Source: Mycobacterium sp. OAS707 (GTDB taxonomy: Bacteria > Actinomycetota > Actinomycetes > Mycobacteriales > Mycobacteriaceae). Taken from it: a stretch of DNA of 64,000 nucleotides. Positions 25,657-34,552 of this stretch are shown in pieces; position 1 is the first letter of the stretch; each line of letters starts with the position of its first letter. A program made the position numbers and the translations under genes. The notes under the pieces were generated by a model that was not told the origin of the DNA, ran no database searches, and worked only from the letters and a program-made list of their open reading frames with translations. The DNA is taken from contig NZ_JADBDS010000003.1 in assembly GCF_014873705.1 (NCBI RefSeq), positions 1,054,001 to 1,118,000 on the forward strand, read 5' to 3'.

Positions 25657-26655
25657 GTGATCGTGATGGTTCGCTGGCTTGATCGACTGCAGCGACGAAG
25701 TCGCGCGGCGGGATTCGTCATCGCCGTGATCTACAAGCACGTCGACGATCAGGGCAGTTACCTGGCGGCGCTGATCACCTACTACGCGTTCCTGTCGCTG
25801 TTTCCCCTGCTCCTACTGTTGACCACCACGCTGGGCGTCGTACTTGCGGGACATCCCGACGTGCAACAACAAGTGCTGACGTCCACACTCCGCCAGTTCC
25901 CGGTGATCGGAGATCAGCTCAGCGAACCTCGCAGGCTCAGCGGCGGACCGACCGGGGTGATCGCGGGCATTGCCGTGGCCTTGTACGGCGGTTTGGGAAT
26001 CGGACAGGCGATCCAGAATGCGATGGATTCGGTGTGGGCCGTGCCGCGCAACATCCGACCAGATCCGCTGCGATCGCGGCTGCGCAGCCTGCTGATGCTC
26101 ATCGTGCTGGGCTCGGCGGCGGTCGCGTCCACGGTCCTCTCGTCGATCGGGCATGTCACCGACTCGTTCGGGATCCTGTCCAAGGCGGGGCTTGTGCTGG
26201 CGGCCGTTGCGATCAACGCGGGGGTCTGCGTAGTGCTGTTCAAGGTGACCACCGCCCGCGAGCTGACGTGGGGTGACGTCCTGCCCGGTGCACTCATCGC
26301 TGCCGTCATCTGGCAGCTGTTGCAGTGGTTCGGCGCCGCTTATGTCTCCCACACCGTCAAGACCGCCAGCGCCACCAATAGCGTCTTTGCGCTCGTGCTC
26401 GGTCTGCTGGCGTTTCTGTATCTGGTCTCGCTCAGCCTGGTGCTGTGCGCGCAAGTCAACGTGGTTCGCACACAGCGGCTGTATCCGAGGTCGCTGCTGA
26501 CCCCTTTCACCGACAACGTCGACCTCACCCGTGCCGACCGCAAGACATACACCGGGCGGGCAAAAGCAGAGCGGGCCAAAGGGTTTCAGCACGTCCACGT
26601 CACATTCGACGAGCCCGAGAAGAAGCCTCGATCAACCCCACCGGTCGAACACTGA
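25657..26655 (+). CDS. YihY/BrkB-family inner membrane protein
   Basis: 332 aa. The start is a GTG at 25657; the ATG at 25666 is also possible. Six hydrophobic segments and the family opening ITYYAFLSLFPLLLLLTT (about residues 41-58) are clear, as is the later LTWGDVLPGALIAAVIWQLLQ. The basic C-terminal tail is cytoplasmic. Earlier database names (ribonuclease BN, virulence factor BrkB) are not supported by the topology; the cellular role is unknown. Converges with the TetR gene. Confidence 0.85.
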   Translation: MIVMVRWLDRLQRRSRAAGFVIAVIYKHVDDQGSYLAALITYYAFLSLFPLLLLLTTTLGVVLAGHPDVQQQVLTSTLRQFPVIGDQLSEPRRLSGGPTGVIAGIAVALYGGLGIGQAIQNAMDSVWAVPRNIRPDPLRSRLRSLLMLIVLGSAAVASTVLSSIGHVTDSFGILSKAGLVLAAVAINAGVCVVLFKVTTARELTWGDVLPGALIAAVIWQLLQWFGAAYVSHTVKTASATNSVFALVLGLLAFLYLVSLSLVLCAQVNVVRTQRLYPRSLLTPFTDNVDLTRADRKTYTGRAKAERAKGFQHVHVTFDEPEKKPRSTPPVEH

Positions 26656-26665
26656 CCGGTGGGAT

Positions 26666-27271
26666 CTAGCCGGCAGCGGGAGGCGACACCGCAAGCAGCG
26701 TGACGGCCTGTTCAGCGGCCAGCTTGATCGTCGCAGCGGATGCGCCGCCCTTACGTAGTGCCTCCATCCCGCGCAGCACGGCCAGCAGCAAGCTGGCCAT
26801 CGACTTGGCGTCGGTGTCCGACGGGATGTCGCCGTCGGCTTGGGCGGCACTGATCGTGGCCGTCAGTTCCCGTAGCCAGCCGTCCAAGATCCGTTTGACC
26901 TGCTTGGCCACCACCGGGTCCGTGGAGGACAGTTCGGCAGCACTCTTGGCCAGCAGGCAGCCGCGACGGTCGGTATCGGACGCAATGTCGGCGGCCGCGG
27001 CCCGCACATGCCCAACCAGACGGTCGTAGGCCGACAGGTCTGGGTTGCGGAGTTCGGCACGGATGCCGTCGAAGGCCTCGGCGCAATACAACTCGAGGCT
27101 GCGCAAGAACATACTGCGCTTGTCGCCGAACGCCTTGTAAAAGCTGCCGCGACCCAAACCGGTGGCAGCACTGAGGTCGTCGATACTCGTCGCGGCGTAG
27201 CCCTGATCCCAGAACAGGTCGCGACTTGCCTCGATGACCTGAGCTTCATCGAACTTCCGGGGGCGCGCCAT
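26666..27271 (-). CDS. TetR-family repressor
   Basis: 201 aa from the ATG at 27271 (MARPRKFDE, the common start of this subfamily). The N-terminal HTH spans residues ~10-55 (VIEASRDLFWDQGYAATSIDDLSAATGLGRGSFYKAFGDK). The C-terminal part has CLLAKSAAEL and resembles the TetR_C_11/YxaF-like ligand domain. It is divergent from the SDR gene at 27416 across 144 bases that contain inverted half-sites, so it most likely represses that gene and itself. Confidence 0.88.
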   Translation of the reverse strand: MARPRKFDEAQVIEASRDLFWDQGYAATSIDDLSAATGLGRGSFYKAFGDKRSMFLRSLELYCAEAFDGIRAELRNPDLSAYDRLVGHVRAAAADIASDTDRRGCLLAKSAAELSSTDPVVAKQVKRILDGWLRELTATISAAQADGDIPSDTDAKSMASLLLAVLRGMEALRKGGASAATIKLAAEQAVTLLAVSPPAAG

Positions 27272-27295
27272 ACTGTCCACGATACCCATTAACGA

Positions 27296-27350
27296 CACTG
27301 CGGTACATAACTGCGTCCTTGCAGGAGTCGGCGTTGTGTACTATGCAGTC
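27296..27350. promoter_or_regulatory. Candidate TetR operator region
   Basis: Two inverted half-sites: ACTGC-N2-TACATAAC at 27297-27311 on the plus strand, and ACTGC-N4-TACACAAC read on the minus strand at about 27333-27349. They sit in the divergent gap between the TetR gene and the SDR gene. The spacers differ by two bases, so this may be two degenerate sites rather than one dyad. Confidence 0.4.
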
Positions 27351-27415
27351 AATAACCCGCCATTGTTCTAGTGCTGCACGAAACAGAATGCCGTCAAACT
27401 CGAAGGAGATGTCGC

Positions 27416-28210
27416 ATGACTACGCCCATCGTGGCTCCACAAGTGCCCACCACGCCCGTTCTCGACCTCGTCGGCAAGACTGCCGTGATCACCGGCGGCA
27501 GTAGGGGCATCGGCGCGGCCACCGTGGCTCGGTTCGTCAAAGGGGGCGCCCGCGTCGTCACCTCCGGCCGCTCGCAACCGGATTCGCTGCCTCCAGGCGT
27601 CGAGTACGTGGTTGCCGACGTCGCAACGCTTGACGGTGCCAACGAATTGGCCCGACGAGCGCGGGAGATACTCGGCGACGTCGACTTCATCGTCAACAAT
27701 GCCGGCGCATCGACGCCGCATCCGTTGGGCGTCCTCGACATCGATGACGCCGAATGGGTCAAAGATCTCAACATCAACTTCCTGGCCGCCGTCCGGCTCA
27801 GCGCCGCGCTGCTGCCCGCGCTATACGAGCGTGGCACCGGCTCGATCATCAACGTGTCCTCGGCCGTGACGCTGAGCCCACCCTCGGCGATGTTGCACTA
27901 CGCCACCGCCAAGGCGGCCTTGTCCACGTACACCACGGGTCTCGCCGCAGAGGCTGGGCCTCGCGGAGTGCGGGTCAACACGGTGACACCCGGGAACGTC
28001 ACCTCGCCGGGTGCCGACGCGGTAAGACAAGCGCTCATCGACGCCGGAGGCGCCGACACCCCTGAGGCCGGTGGCACCCCGATCCCGCTGGGCCGAAACG
28101 GCGAAGGGGCCGACATCGCCGAAGCGATCGCATTCCTCGCCTCCGACCGGGCAGCGTGGATCACGGCCAGCAACCTCGTCGTCGATGGCGGCCAGATCCA
28201 AGCCGGATGA
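27416..28210 (+). CDS. Short-chain dehydrogenase/reductase
   Basis: 264 aa from ATG 27416 with a strong AAGGAG 7 bases upstream. The NAD(P) motif TGGSRGIGAATV is at about residues 23-34, NNAGAS near 95, the catalytic Ser in INVSSAV and the Tyr-Lys pair in YATAKAAL. The end VVDGGQIQAG is typical of classical SDRs. The substrate is unknown. Divergent from the TetR gene, which probably regulates it. Confidence 0.9.
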   Translation: MTTPIVAPQVPTTPVLDLVGKTAVITGGSRGIGAATVARFVKGGARVVTSGRSQPDSLPPGVEYVVADVATLDGANELARRAREILGDVDFIVNNAGASTPHPLGVLDIDDAEWVKDLNINFLAAVRLSAALLPALYERGTGSIINVSSAVTLSPPSAMLHYATAKAALSTYTTGLAAEAGPRGVRVNTVTPGNVTSPGADAVRQALIDAGGADTPEAGGTPIPLGRNGEGADIAEAIAFLASDRAAWITASNLVVDGGQIQAG

Positions 28211-28302
28211 CCTCAATTAGCCCGCCGGCGCGCGACTTTCGTCAACTTCTCGATCCAATTGATCGACGTGTTCGGGGCCTGCCGGCGGTAGCCTGACAAC
28301 CC

Positions 28303-29556
28303 ATGAGTGACGGGTGGGTTCTGCTGGAAGGCGGCGACATCGCCGGCCTGATCCGGCATCTGAGGTTGAACGCCGACAGCATGGAACTGGCCGAGGTGGC
28401 GCGGCTCATGGAAGGCGCGGCGGCACTGTTGGGGATCGATGACATGCGGGAAGCCGCCGCGGCGATGGCCCATGAGCAGGGACCGCAGCAGCTTTACCGG
28501 TTCGGTTACACCTGCATCGAGCGCGGCATTCCGTTCCTGGCTATTCCGCCGTTGCGGCGCGCGCTCGAAATCATGCCGGGCGAGCCGCTGTTGCTGATGG
28601 AACTGGTGTCCGCACTCGAACGGGAGAACCGGCATGCCGAGGCCGTCACGGTCTTGGCACCACACGTCGACTCGCTCGATCCGTGGCCCGCGCGTTATCT
28701 GTTGGCCTACAACGCGCTTCTTGCCGGCGACCTCGGCCGGGCTGAGGCGGAAGCCCAACGGCTGCCCGTGCCCGACGGTGACTGGATGCCCGCCCGCGAC
28801 CGAATCGCGCGGATGATCGCGCGGGCGCACGCGGCCCGGGCCGTGTGCCCCCTGGACGGCAGGGACCTGAGGGGCTGGCATTTCGCACTCAATGGTGGCC
28901 TGCTGATCACGATCTCGCCGTATGGGTTCAATGACGGCATGAACGGCCGGTTCGCGTTTACCTCCGACACCTTCGCGATGTGTCGGCTGAGCCTTGATCG
29001 GCTTGGCTTGATCCTGACCGCGGTGGGCCGGCGGCCGGCGTCGGTAGGTCTGCTGCCAGATCGCTCCAGCCAGATCCTCGGACTAGCGGCGGCCGGGCTT
29101 TTCGGCCTACCCGCCGAGCCGTTTGTCCCAGGGCGCCCCGATGCGCTCGTGGTGGCCTACGACCTGAACGAGACGGACACCGGGGGGCTGCGGGAACGCG
29201 CCGACGGGCAGGTGCTTTTCGAGCATGCGTCCTGCTGGACGGACCCGCCGGCGGTTGGCGGCGACGTCACCGGGTTCCTGCACCAGATGGCGACGTCGCC
29301 GTGGGGTGAGCGGCTGAGCGCATCCCCGGCCGGCGAGCCGCAGACCGTCCCGCCCGACGAGCGTGGCGTCGAGGAACTCGCCGCCGAGATCGTCGGTGCC
29401 GCACCGGAATCCTTGGACAACGCTGAGGACGGCGTCCCGCGGGATCCGGACGAGACGCTCGTCGGGCTGGCGGAGGCCGTGCGCAGCCACTGGCTCACCG
29501 GACCGAGGGACGCTGCGCGCTCGCCCGGCCCCGTTCCCAGCAGCCGGTTCGCCTAG
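28303..29556 (+). CDS. Hypothetical protein with TPR-like helical middle region
   Basis: 417 aa, soluble, no signal peptide. Residues ~30-170 are helical with paired Leu/Ala patterns (YRFGYTCIERGIPFLAIPPLRRALEIMPGEPLLLMELVSALERE, RYLLAYNALLAGDLGRAEAEAQRL) that look like two or three TPR units. A mixed alpha/beta part follows (RPDALVVAYDLNE). The C-terminal 90 residues are acidic and probably disordered. Family not recognised. Stands alone between two convergent or divergent neighbours. Confidence 0.7.
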   Translation: MSDGWVLLEGGDIAGLIRHLRLNADSMELAEVARLMEGAAALLGIDDMREAAAAMAHEQGPQQLYRFGYTCIERGIPFLAIPPLRRALEIMPGEPLLLMELVSALERENRHAEAVTVLAPHVDSLDPWPARYLLAYNALLAGDLGRAEAEAQRLPVPDGDWMPARDRIARMIARAHAARAVCPLDGRDLRGWHFALNGGLLITISPYGFNDGMNGRFAFTSDTFAMCRLSLDRLGLILTAVGRRPASVGLLPDRSSQILGLAAAGLFGLPAEPFVPGRPDALVVAYDLNETDTGGLRERADGQVLFEHASCWTDPPAVGGDVTGFLHQMATSPWGERLSASPAGEPQTVPPDERGVEELAAEIVGAAPESLDNAEDGVPRDPDETLVGLAEAVRSHWLTGPRDAARSPGPVPSSRFA

Positions 29557-29631
29557 ACGGAAGTCGGTGTTCGTCTGCCGTTGAGCGGCGCCTGCGAAAT
29601 GCTTTGCACCCCACACGATTTGACGCGGCGG

Positions 29632-30105
29632 TTAGCAGGTGTCGCCGGTGGTGCCGCCGTAGGTGGCGATTTTGTACTCGGTGGCGGCGAGGGAGAGGGT
29701 GAGTTCGCGGATCTGCCGGCGGATGGTGTCGCGATGTTCGAGCAGCATGTCGAGTCGTTCGGGCACGGTCTGCTCACCGCTGTCGACGAGCGTGATGTAG
29801 TGCTGCAGATCGCGGATGGCCATGCCGGACAACCGCATCCGGGTGAGGAAGACGAGTCGGCGCACCGCCTCGGGCTGGTAGCTGCGGTGGCCGCTGCTGT
29901 CGCGATCCACCTCGACCAGGCCGATGCGTTCGTAGTAACGCAGGGTGTGAGCGGAGACGTCGAGCAGATCGGCCACCTCGGCGATGGTCATCGGCTCGCG
30001 GACTTCACTGGTGTCGGCGAGACGGTGGATGACCTCGATCGACATCGGGCCGTCGATCTCATCGAGTGCGGCGAGCGCCCTGCTCATCAGGTCGTCGGTG
30101 GACAT
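29632..30105 (-). CDS. MerR-family transcriptional regulator
   Basis: 157 aa. The MerR winged HTH begins at residue ~39 (MTIAEVADLLDVSAHTLRYYERIGLVEVDRDSSGHRSY) after a 38-residue helical extension. It is followed by a coiled-coil dimerisation helix (about 105-150) and a Cys-terminal tail. It ends the operon led by the SDR gene (8-base gap) whose promoter has the long spacer of MerR targets, so it is likely to control its own operon. The effector is unknown; the short C-terminus suggests a small ligand or none. Confidence 0.88.
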   Translation of the reverse strand: MSTDDLMSRALAALDEIDGPMSIEVIHRLADTSEVREPMTIAEVADLLDVSAHTLRYYERIGLVEVDRDSSGHRSYQPEAVRRLVFLTRMRLSGMAIRDLQHYITLVDSGEQTVPERLDMLLEHRDTIRRQIRELTLSLAATEYKIATYGGTTGDTC

Positions 30106-30113
30106 ACCCGATC

Positions 30114-30986
30114 CTAGATCGGACGCACCGAGGCGGGGACGTCGGTGAAGTCGGCGCTGCGGGCAACCTCAGCCCACTGGCTGACCCCCTCCAAACCGCG
30201 CTGATAGGTGGCCGTGAGGCGCTCGACGGCTTCGGCGCCGAGCGGCAGCCGCAGCGGCACGTAATCGGAACGGGTCAACGAGACGATGATCTGCGCGGCC
30301 TTTGCCGGGTCACCTTCCTGGTTTCCGTCCGCACCCGCCATGTCGGCGCGCACGTCGGCCAAGATCTCCCGGTAGGTCGGCGAGACCGCGGTGAAGTCGA
30401 GCACGTCGACGGTGTTGAACGCGGTGCGAAACCGGCTGGGCTCAACCAGCATCACGCGGATCCCGAACGGCGCGACCTCGCCGGCCAAGGCCTCTGACCA
30501 TCCCTCCAAAGCAAACTTCGACGCCGAGTAGGTCGAGACGCCGGGGAAGGACATCCGGCCGCCCTGGCTGCTCATTTGTACGATCGTCCCGCGCCCCTGG
30601 CCACGCATGATCGGTAATGCGGCACGGACGAGGGCGGCGGGACCGAACAGGTGCAGGTCCATCAGGTCGCGCAGTTGCGCATCGGTGACTTCCTCGGCGG
30701 CGCCGACGATGGCGCGTCCCGCGTTGTTCACCAGGACGTCGAGCCGGCCGTAACGGTCGACCGCGGCATGGACGAGGCCGGCGGCTTTGGTGGTGTCTCG
30801 GGCATCGAACTCGACGCTTGTGATGCGGTCACCGAAGGCGGTGCTCAGGTCGGCCACGGCGTCAGGATTTCGGACTGCAGCCACGACCTGATCGCCCGCG
30901 ACAAGGGCAGCCTCGGCTAGTGCACGCCCGAGGCCCTTCGACGCCCCGGTGATGATCCAGGTCTGCGATCCCGTCTGAGTTGTCAT
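30114..30986 (-). CDS. Short-chain dehydrogenase/reductase
   Basis: 290 aa from the ATG at 30986, placed by the promoter that ends 7 bases upstream. TGASKGLGRALA (about residues 12-23), NNAGRA, the Ser in QMSSQGG and the Tyr-Lys pair in YSASKFALEGWSE are complete. The C-terminal region is of the oxidoreductase type found next to MerR/TetR regulators. The substrate is unknown. First gene of an operon with the MerR regulator. Confidence 0.9.
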   Translation of the reverse strand: MTTQTGSQTWIITGASKGLGRALAEAALVAGDQVVAAVRNPDAVADLSTAFGDRITSVEFDARDTTKAAGLVHAAVDRYGRLDVLVNNAGRAIVGAAEEVTDAQLRDLMDLHLFGPAALVRAALPIMRGQGRGTIVQMSSQGGRMSFPGVSTYSASKFALEGWSEALAGEVAPFGIRVMLVEPSRFRTAFNTVDVLDFTAVSPTYREILADVRADMAGADGNQEGDPAKAAQIIVSLTRSDYVPLRLPLGAEAVERLTATYQRGLEGVSQWAEVARSADFTDVPASVRPI

Positions 30987-30993
30987 GGCCGTG

Positions 30994-31024
30994 ACGTTAG
31001 GAGTTCGAGCGCGCTCGAACGCAA
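30994..31024 (-). promoter_or_regulatory. MerR-type promoter with 18-bp palindrome
   Basis: On the minus strand, TTGCGT (31024-31019), a 19-base spacer, and TAACGT (30999-30994). The spacer carries most of a perfect 18-bp palindrome, GTTCGAGCG/CGCTCGAAC (31003-31020). A 19-base spacer with a dyad between -35 and -10 is the hallmark of MerR-activated promoters. The -10 ends 7 bases before the ATG at 30986, so the mRNA is predicted to be leaderless. Confidence 0.7.
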
Positions 31025-31195
31025 GCTCGACCAAAGCGGTGGGTCACAAAGAAGCCACCTACGGCGCCCGCTCTCTTAATGTGTCCCGTGGAGGTGTCCT
31101 GCTTATGCTCGACGGTTCGTTGCGGTACGCGCTCGATGGGGGCGCACCCGTGCTCGGAATTCAGCTTCCTGGTGTGTCTGAGCGGAGCATGCCAA

Positions 31196-31681
31196 ATGCG
31201 AAGGGCAGCAGGCAAACACGCAATGCATGCTGAGTACATGCGGCTCGCGTTGGCGCTCGCAGAGAAGGCAACGCGTGAGGGTGAGCCGCCCTTCGGCGCC
31301 CTGGTGGTGGGCCCAGACGGAGACGTTGTAGCGGACAGCACCGACCGGGTCGTCGCGGAAGCCGACATGACCCAGCACGCGGAGGTGAATGTGGTGCGGA
31401 TTGCTTCCCGCGCGATGGGACCGGATCTCAGCGGTTGCACGCTCTATACGACCGTCGAGCCCTGTCCGATGTGTTTCACGTCGGCGTGGCTGGCCAGGGT
31501 GTCGCGGGTGGTGTTCGGTTGCACGATGGATGCCGTCGATTCCGTCACGCAGGGGCAGCAGCGCGAGCTGCGAATTCCCGCCAGCGAGGTGAACGCACGT
31601 TCCGGTGAACCAATTGAGCTGCTGGGTGGCGTGCTGGCGGAGGCCTGTCTACGACTATTCGAAAACCGCGCTGACCATTGA
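31196..31681 (+). CDS. Nucleoside/guanine deaminase (CDA fold)
   Basis: 161 aa from the ATG at 31196, with GCGGAG 8 bases upstream; 31223 is an alternative. The zinc site is complete: THAEVN-type motif QHAEVN (His ligand and catalytic Glu) and TVEPCPMCFTSAW (two Cys ligands). Length and the EPCPMC motif fit cytosine/guanine deaminases that hydrolyse exocyclic amines. The exact base cannot be read. Stands alone; converges on the small membrane protein gene. Confidence 0.87.
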   Translation: MRRAAGKHAMHAEYMRLALALAEKATREGEPPFGALVVGPDGDVVADSTDRVVAEADMTQHAEVNVVRIASRAMGPDLSGCTLYTTVEPCPMCFTSAWLARVSRVVFGCTMDAVDSVTQGQQRELRIPASEVNARSGEPIELLGGVLAEACLRLFENRADH

Positions 31682-31738
31682 CCTCGACGCCCTGTGGAAC
31701 TGGCGGCAATGACGAGCCAAGCGCGGGTCGAGGGTCAA
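31678..31738. terminator. Candidate bidirectional terminator
   Basis: Inverted arms TTGACCTCGAC (31678-31688) and GTCGAGGGTCAA (31727-31738) pair over 11 bases with one bulge around a 38-base centre. They overlap the ends of the two convergent genes. No T-run is obvious, so this is tentative. Confidence 0.35.
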
Positions 31739-31977
31739 GCCTTCCCAAAGGGGTAACCGCGCGAGTACTGGCGCCGCGGATTGAGGGGCACCGAATCGCC
31801 TGGGCCTGAATAGAAGTTCGGCTCTTCTCCGGGAATGCGGCCCGCGTCGATCCATTCCTGACGTCGCCGCTCCATGGACCTGCGTTCAGCGTGATTCGCG
31901 CGCCTCATCAGAGCGGTCATCGCCGCCAGCAGCAGAAACGAGCTACCGATCACGATGGCAACCTGATCGACAGTCAT
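31735..31977 (-). CDS. Small single-TM protein
   Basis: 80 aa from the ATG at 31977. One N-terminal TM helix (about residues 4-22) is followed by a basic segment (RRANHAERRSMERRRQEW) and a Pro/Gly-rich tail with NFYSGPGDSVPL. Probably a bitopic inner-membrane protein. Family not recognised; conserved-looking composition, but no context. Confidence 0.55.
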   Translation of the reverse strand: MTVDQVAIVIGSSFLLLAAMTALMRRANHAERRSMERRRQEWIDAGRIPGEEPNFYSGPGDSVPLNPRRQYSRGYPFGKA

Positions 31978-32055
31978 AACACGAAGCCTAACCGAGTCAA
32001 CGCCGGTACCGGCCACCGAGTTTATGCAGATGAGAGCTCCGTTGACGAGTTACGG

Positions 32056-33252
32056 TTAATCACCGCCGTACCTGATGGCTGCGAAGGAGGCACGCAGCTC
32101 GTCGACGAACAGCGCGGGCTGTTCGAAAGCGGCGAAGTGGCCGCCCCGGTCGGGCTCGCTCCAATACCGGATGTCGGTGAAGCGCCGCTCTGCCCAGCGT
32201 CGTGAGGGACGTGGGGTGTCGTTGAAGACTGACGCTCCTAATGGCGCGTCGACGGTGTCGGTGTGTGCACTGGTTAACCAATCGTTGACCGTCGCAAAGC
32301 TTTCCCAGTACAGCCGGGTGGATGAGGCGCCGGTACCGGTCAGCCAGTACAGGCTGATGTTGTCGAGGATCTGGTCGCGGCTCAGCACAGCGAACACATC
32401 TCCGTCGTGGTCACACCATTCGACGAACTTCTCAAAGATCCAGGCGCATTGCCCGGCCGGCGAGTCGAGTAGGGCGTAGCCCAGCGTCTGTGGCCGAGTT
32501 GAGTGTTGGGCCGTGTATCCGCTCCCGGCTTGTGTTGCTGCCGCGAGCATTTGGGCCGACTCATGTTCCTGTGCGGTCCAGTTGTCACGGTTGGCGTAGT
32601 CGGGGGCAACGAGCGGCGGGGTGAGGTGTATGCCCAGTACCGCATCGGGCGCCTGCACGGCCAGCATGGTGCTGATACTCGTTCCCCAGTCGCCGCCGGT
32701 CGCGCCATAGTGGTCGTAGCCGAGTCGGCGCATCAGCTCAGCCCAGGCAGTCGCGATTCGCTCTATGCCCCAGCCTGCAGTTGTCGGGCGTGAACTGAAA
32801 CCGTATCCGGGAACCGATGGGATCACGAGATGAAATGCATCGGTGGATGTGCCCCCGTGCGACGTCGGATCCGTGAGGGGGTCGATTACGTCCAGGAATT
32901 CTAAGATTGAACCGGGCCAACCGTGCGTCAGCAGCAGCGGGGTCGCGTCGGCGTTCGAGGATCGCACGTGTAGAAAATGAATGTCGAGTCCGTCGATACG
33001 TGTTGTGAATTGCGGCAGTGAGTTCAACCGACGTTCACAACGGCGCCAATCGTATTCGTCACGCCAGTACGCACAAAGCGCCCGCATGGAGGTTAGCGGC
33101 ACACCCTGCGACCAGTCGTCGACCGTCTCGCGCTCGGGCCAGCGAGTGCGGTGCAGGCGACTGCGCAGGTCTTCCAGCGCCGCGTCGGGTACATGCACCG
33201 TGAATGGTTGAATCTCAGGCATCTTCTGATTGTGCAACGTAAGCCAACTCAT
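32056..33252 (-). CDS. Epoxide hydrolase (microsomal EH type, EHN domain)
   Basis: 398 aa. The N-terminal EHN domain (about 11-115) contains RLHRTRWPERETVDDWSQGVP and YWRDEYDWRRCERRLNSLPQF. The oxyanion motif is LTHGWPGSILEF. The nucleophile Asp is in TGGDWGTSIS, and the late His in RGGHFAAFEQP. A Tyr in PGYGFSS is a likely lid residue. This is the fold of mEH and juvenile hormone epoxide hydrolases; mycobacteria use relatives on lipid-derived epoxides. GGAG lies 8 bases before the start. Monocistronic. Confidence 0.9.
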   Translation of the reverse strand: MSWLTLHNQKMPEIQPFTVHVPDAALEDLRSRLHRTRWPERETVDDWSQGVPLTSMRALCAYWRDEYDWRRCERRLNSLPQFTTRIDGLDIHFLHVRSSNADATPLLLTHGWPGSILEFLDVIDPLTDPTSHGGTSTDAFHLVIPSVPGYGFSSRPTTAGWGIERIATAWAELMRRLGYDHYGATGGDWGTSISTMLAVQAPDAVLGIHLTPPLVAPDYANRDNWTAQEHESAQMLAAATQAGSGYTAQHSTRPQTLGYALLDSPAGQCAWIFEKFVEWCDHDGDVFAVLSRDQILDNISLYWLTGTGASSTRLYWESFATVNDWLTSAHTDTVDAPLGASVFNDTPRPSRRWAERRFTDIRYWSEPDRGGHFAAFEQPALFVDELRASFAAIRYGGD

Positions 33253-33562
33253 TTCCTGGCTCCACGATTCAGGGCGGCATCGCCTGACGCCCCCGTGTCA
33301 GCGGTGTCGCTGAGCAGCGAGCAGTCCCGCCAAGGCATCTCGAAGCGCGTTGTCTGCCAGTATTTTTCACCGGCTCATGTGCGCCGGAACTGCTAACGAA
33401 GCGAGCAGATGACGCCGCCGGTCAGCGGCCTGACCCTCTAGCGCGGCAGCCGACGATTCGTCGTCCAGTCTGATGGTGAAGGCGCTCGGTCGAGGCCGTT
33501 CCTTGACATGCATAGCGCCACAAACTCGGCTCTGTCGGATGTGATCGCGCGCAACGCTGCGC
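33253..33562. other. Intergenic region, nothing recognised
   Basis: 310 bases between the epoxide hydrolase start and the end of the sigma factor gene, both on the minus strand. Reading frames here are shadows. It should contain the promoter of the epoxide hydrolase gene, but I see no clear motif. Confidence 0.5.
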
Positions 33563-34552
33563 CTACGGCTTTGACGGTGTTTGGGTTGGCAGTTGCTCGG
33601 GCAGGTCAAGGCGCCGCAGCATGCCGGTGTCCATGAAGGCCACGATGCGCCCGACGCCGTGCGGGGAGAGGGTGAGTACGTGCAGGGCGTGCAGGCGATA
33701 CTGTCCGTCCGGTGCCGCCGGGTAGAGCGCGACCGCCGGTTGTCCGTTGGCCGTGGTGCGTATGACCGGGGTTTCGCCGAAGCCACGCATGTGCGGGCCG
33801 AGAAAGGTGCCGATGGCGGCGCTGCCCTCAAACCACGTGAGAAACGGCGGCATTTCGTATCGTGCGTCCTCGGTCAACACCGCGAGCAGTGCGTCAACGT
33901 CGGCGTTTTGGAATGCCGCGACATACCGGTCGAGTAGTTCACGCTCCCGCTGTTCAGATGGCTGCACCAGTAAATCGGTGTCCGCCGGCAGATGCGAACG
34001 GGCCCGCTGTAGCGCACTGTTGACTGCGGCCACACTCAGATCGAGTAGCGCAGCGACTTCGGCTGCAGACCAAGCCAATACCTCGCGCAGAATCAGCACC
34101 GCGCGCTGCTGGGGAGGAAGAAGTTGCAGCGCCGCGATGAAGGCCAGCCGCATGGTTTCCCGCGCAGCCACCACGGTGGCGGGATCGCTCGTAGTGGCGG
34201 CCAGCAGCGAATCCGGGCCCGGTTGCAACCATGTCAGCTTCGGGTCACCGGCGACAATGCGCGCGGCGGGGTCGGCTTCCGGCGCATGCAGGTCCGAGGG
34301 CAGCGGGCGGCGCTTGCGACCTTCGAGTGCCTTCAGGAAAGCCCGGGTGGCGATGCGATACAGCCAGGTGCGCAGTGACGAGCGCCCTTCGAACCGGTCG
34401 TAGGCCCGCCATGCATCCAGGTAGACGTCTTGGACGACTTCTTCGGCGTCGTCGATCGAGCCGAGCATGCGGTAGCCGTAGGCGATCAGCTCGCGTCGAT
34501 ACGGCTCGGCCAGTTGTGCGAAATCCTCGCCGTCAAATGTGGTGGTGCTCAT
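33563..34552 (-). CDS. ECF sigma factor with C-terminal SnoaL-like domain (SigG/SigJ group)
   Basis: 329 aa from the ATG at 34552. Region 2 is at about 10-80 (FAQLAEPYRRELIAYGYRMLGSIDDAEEVVQDVYLDAWRAYDRFEGRSSLRTWLYRIATR) and region 4 at about 125-190 (LPPQQRAVLILREVLAWSAAEVAALLDLSVAAVNSALQRAR). The C-terminal 120 residues form a SnoaL/NTF2-like domain (LLDRYVAAFQNADVDALLAVLTEDARYEMPP). This is the architecture of SigG and SigJ, which lack a partner anti-sigma factor. Its start overlaps the DUF899 gene by 20 bases in a three-gene operon. Confidence 0.9.
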   Translation of the reverse strand: MSTTTFDGEDFAQLAEPYRRELIAYGYRMLGSIDDAEEVVQDVYLDAWRAYDRFEGRSSLRTWLYRIATRAFLKALEGRKRRPLPSDLHAPEADPAARIVAGDPKLTWLQPGPDSLLAATTSDPATVVAARETMRLAFIAALQLLPPQQRAVLILREVLAWSAAEVAALLDLSVAAVNSALQRARSHLPADTDLLVQPSEQRERELLDRYVAAFQNADVDALLAVLTEDARYEMPPFLTWFEGSAAIGTFLGPHMRGFGETPVIRTTANGQPAVALYPAAPDGQYRLHALHVLTLSPHGVGRIVAFMDTGMLRRLDLPEQLPTQTPSKP

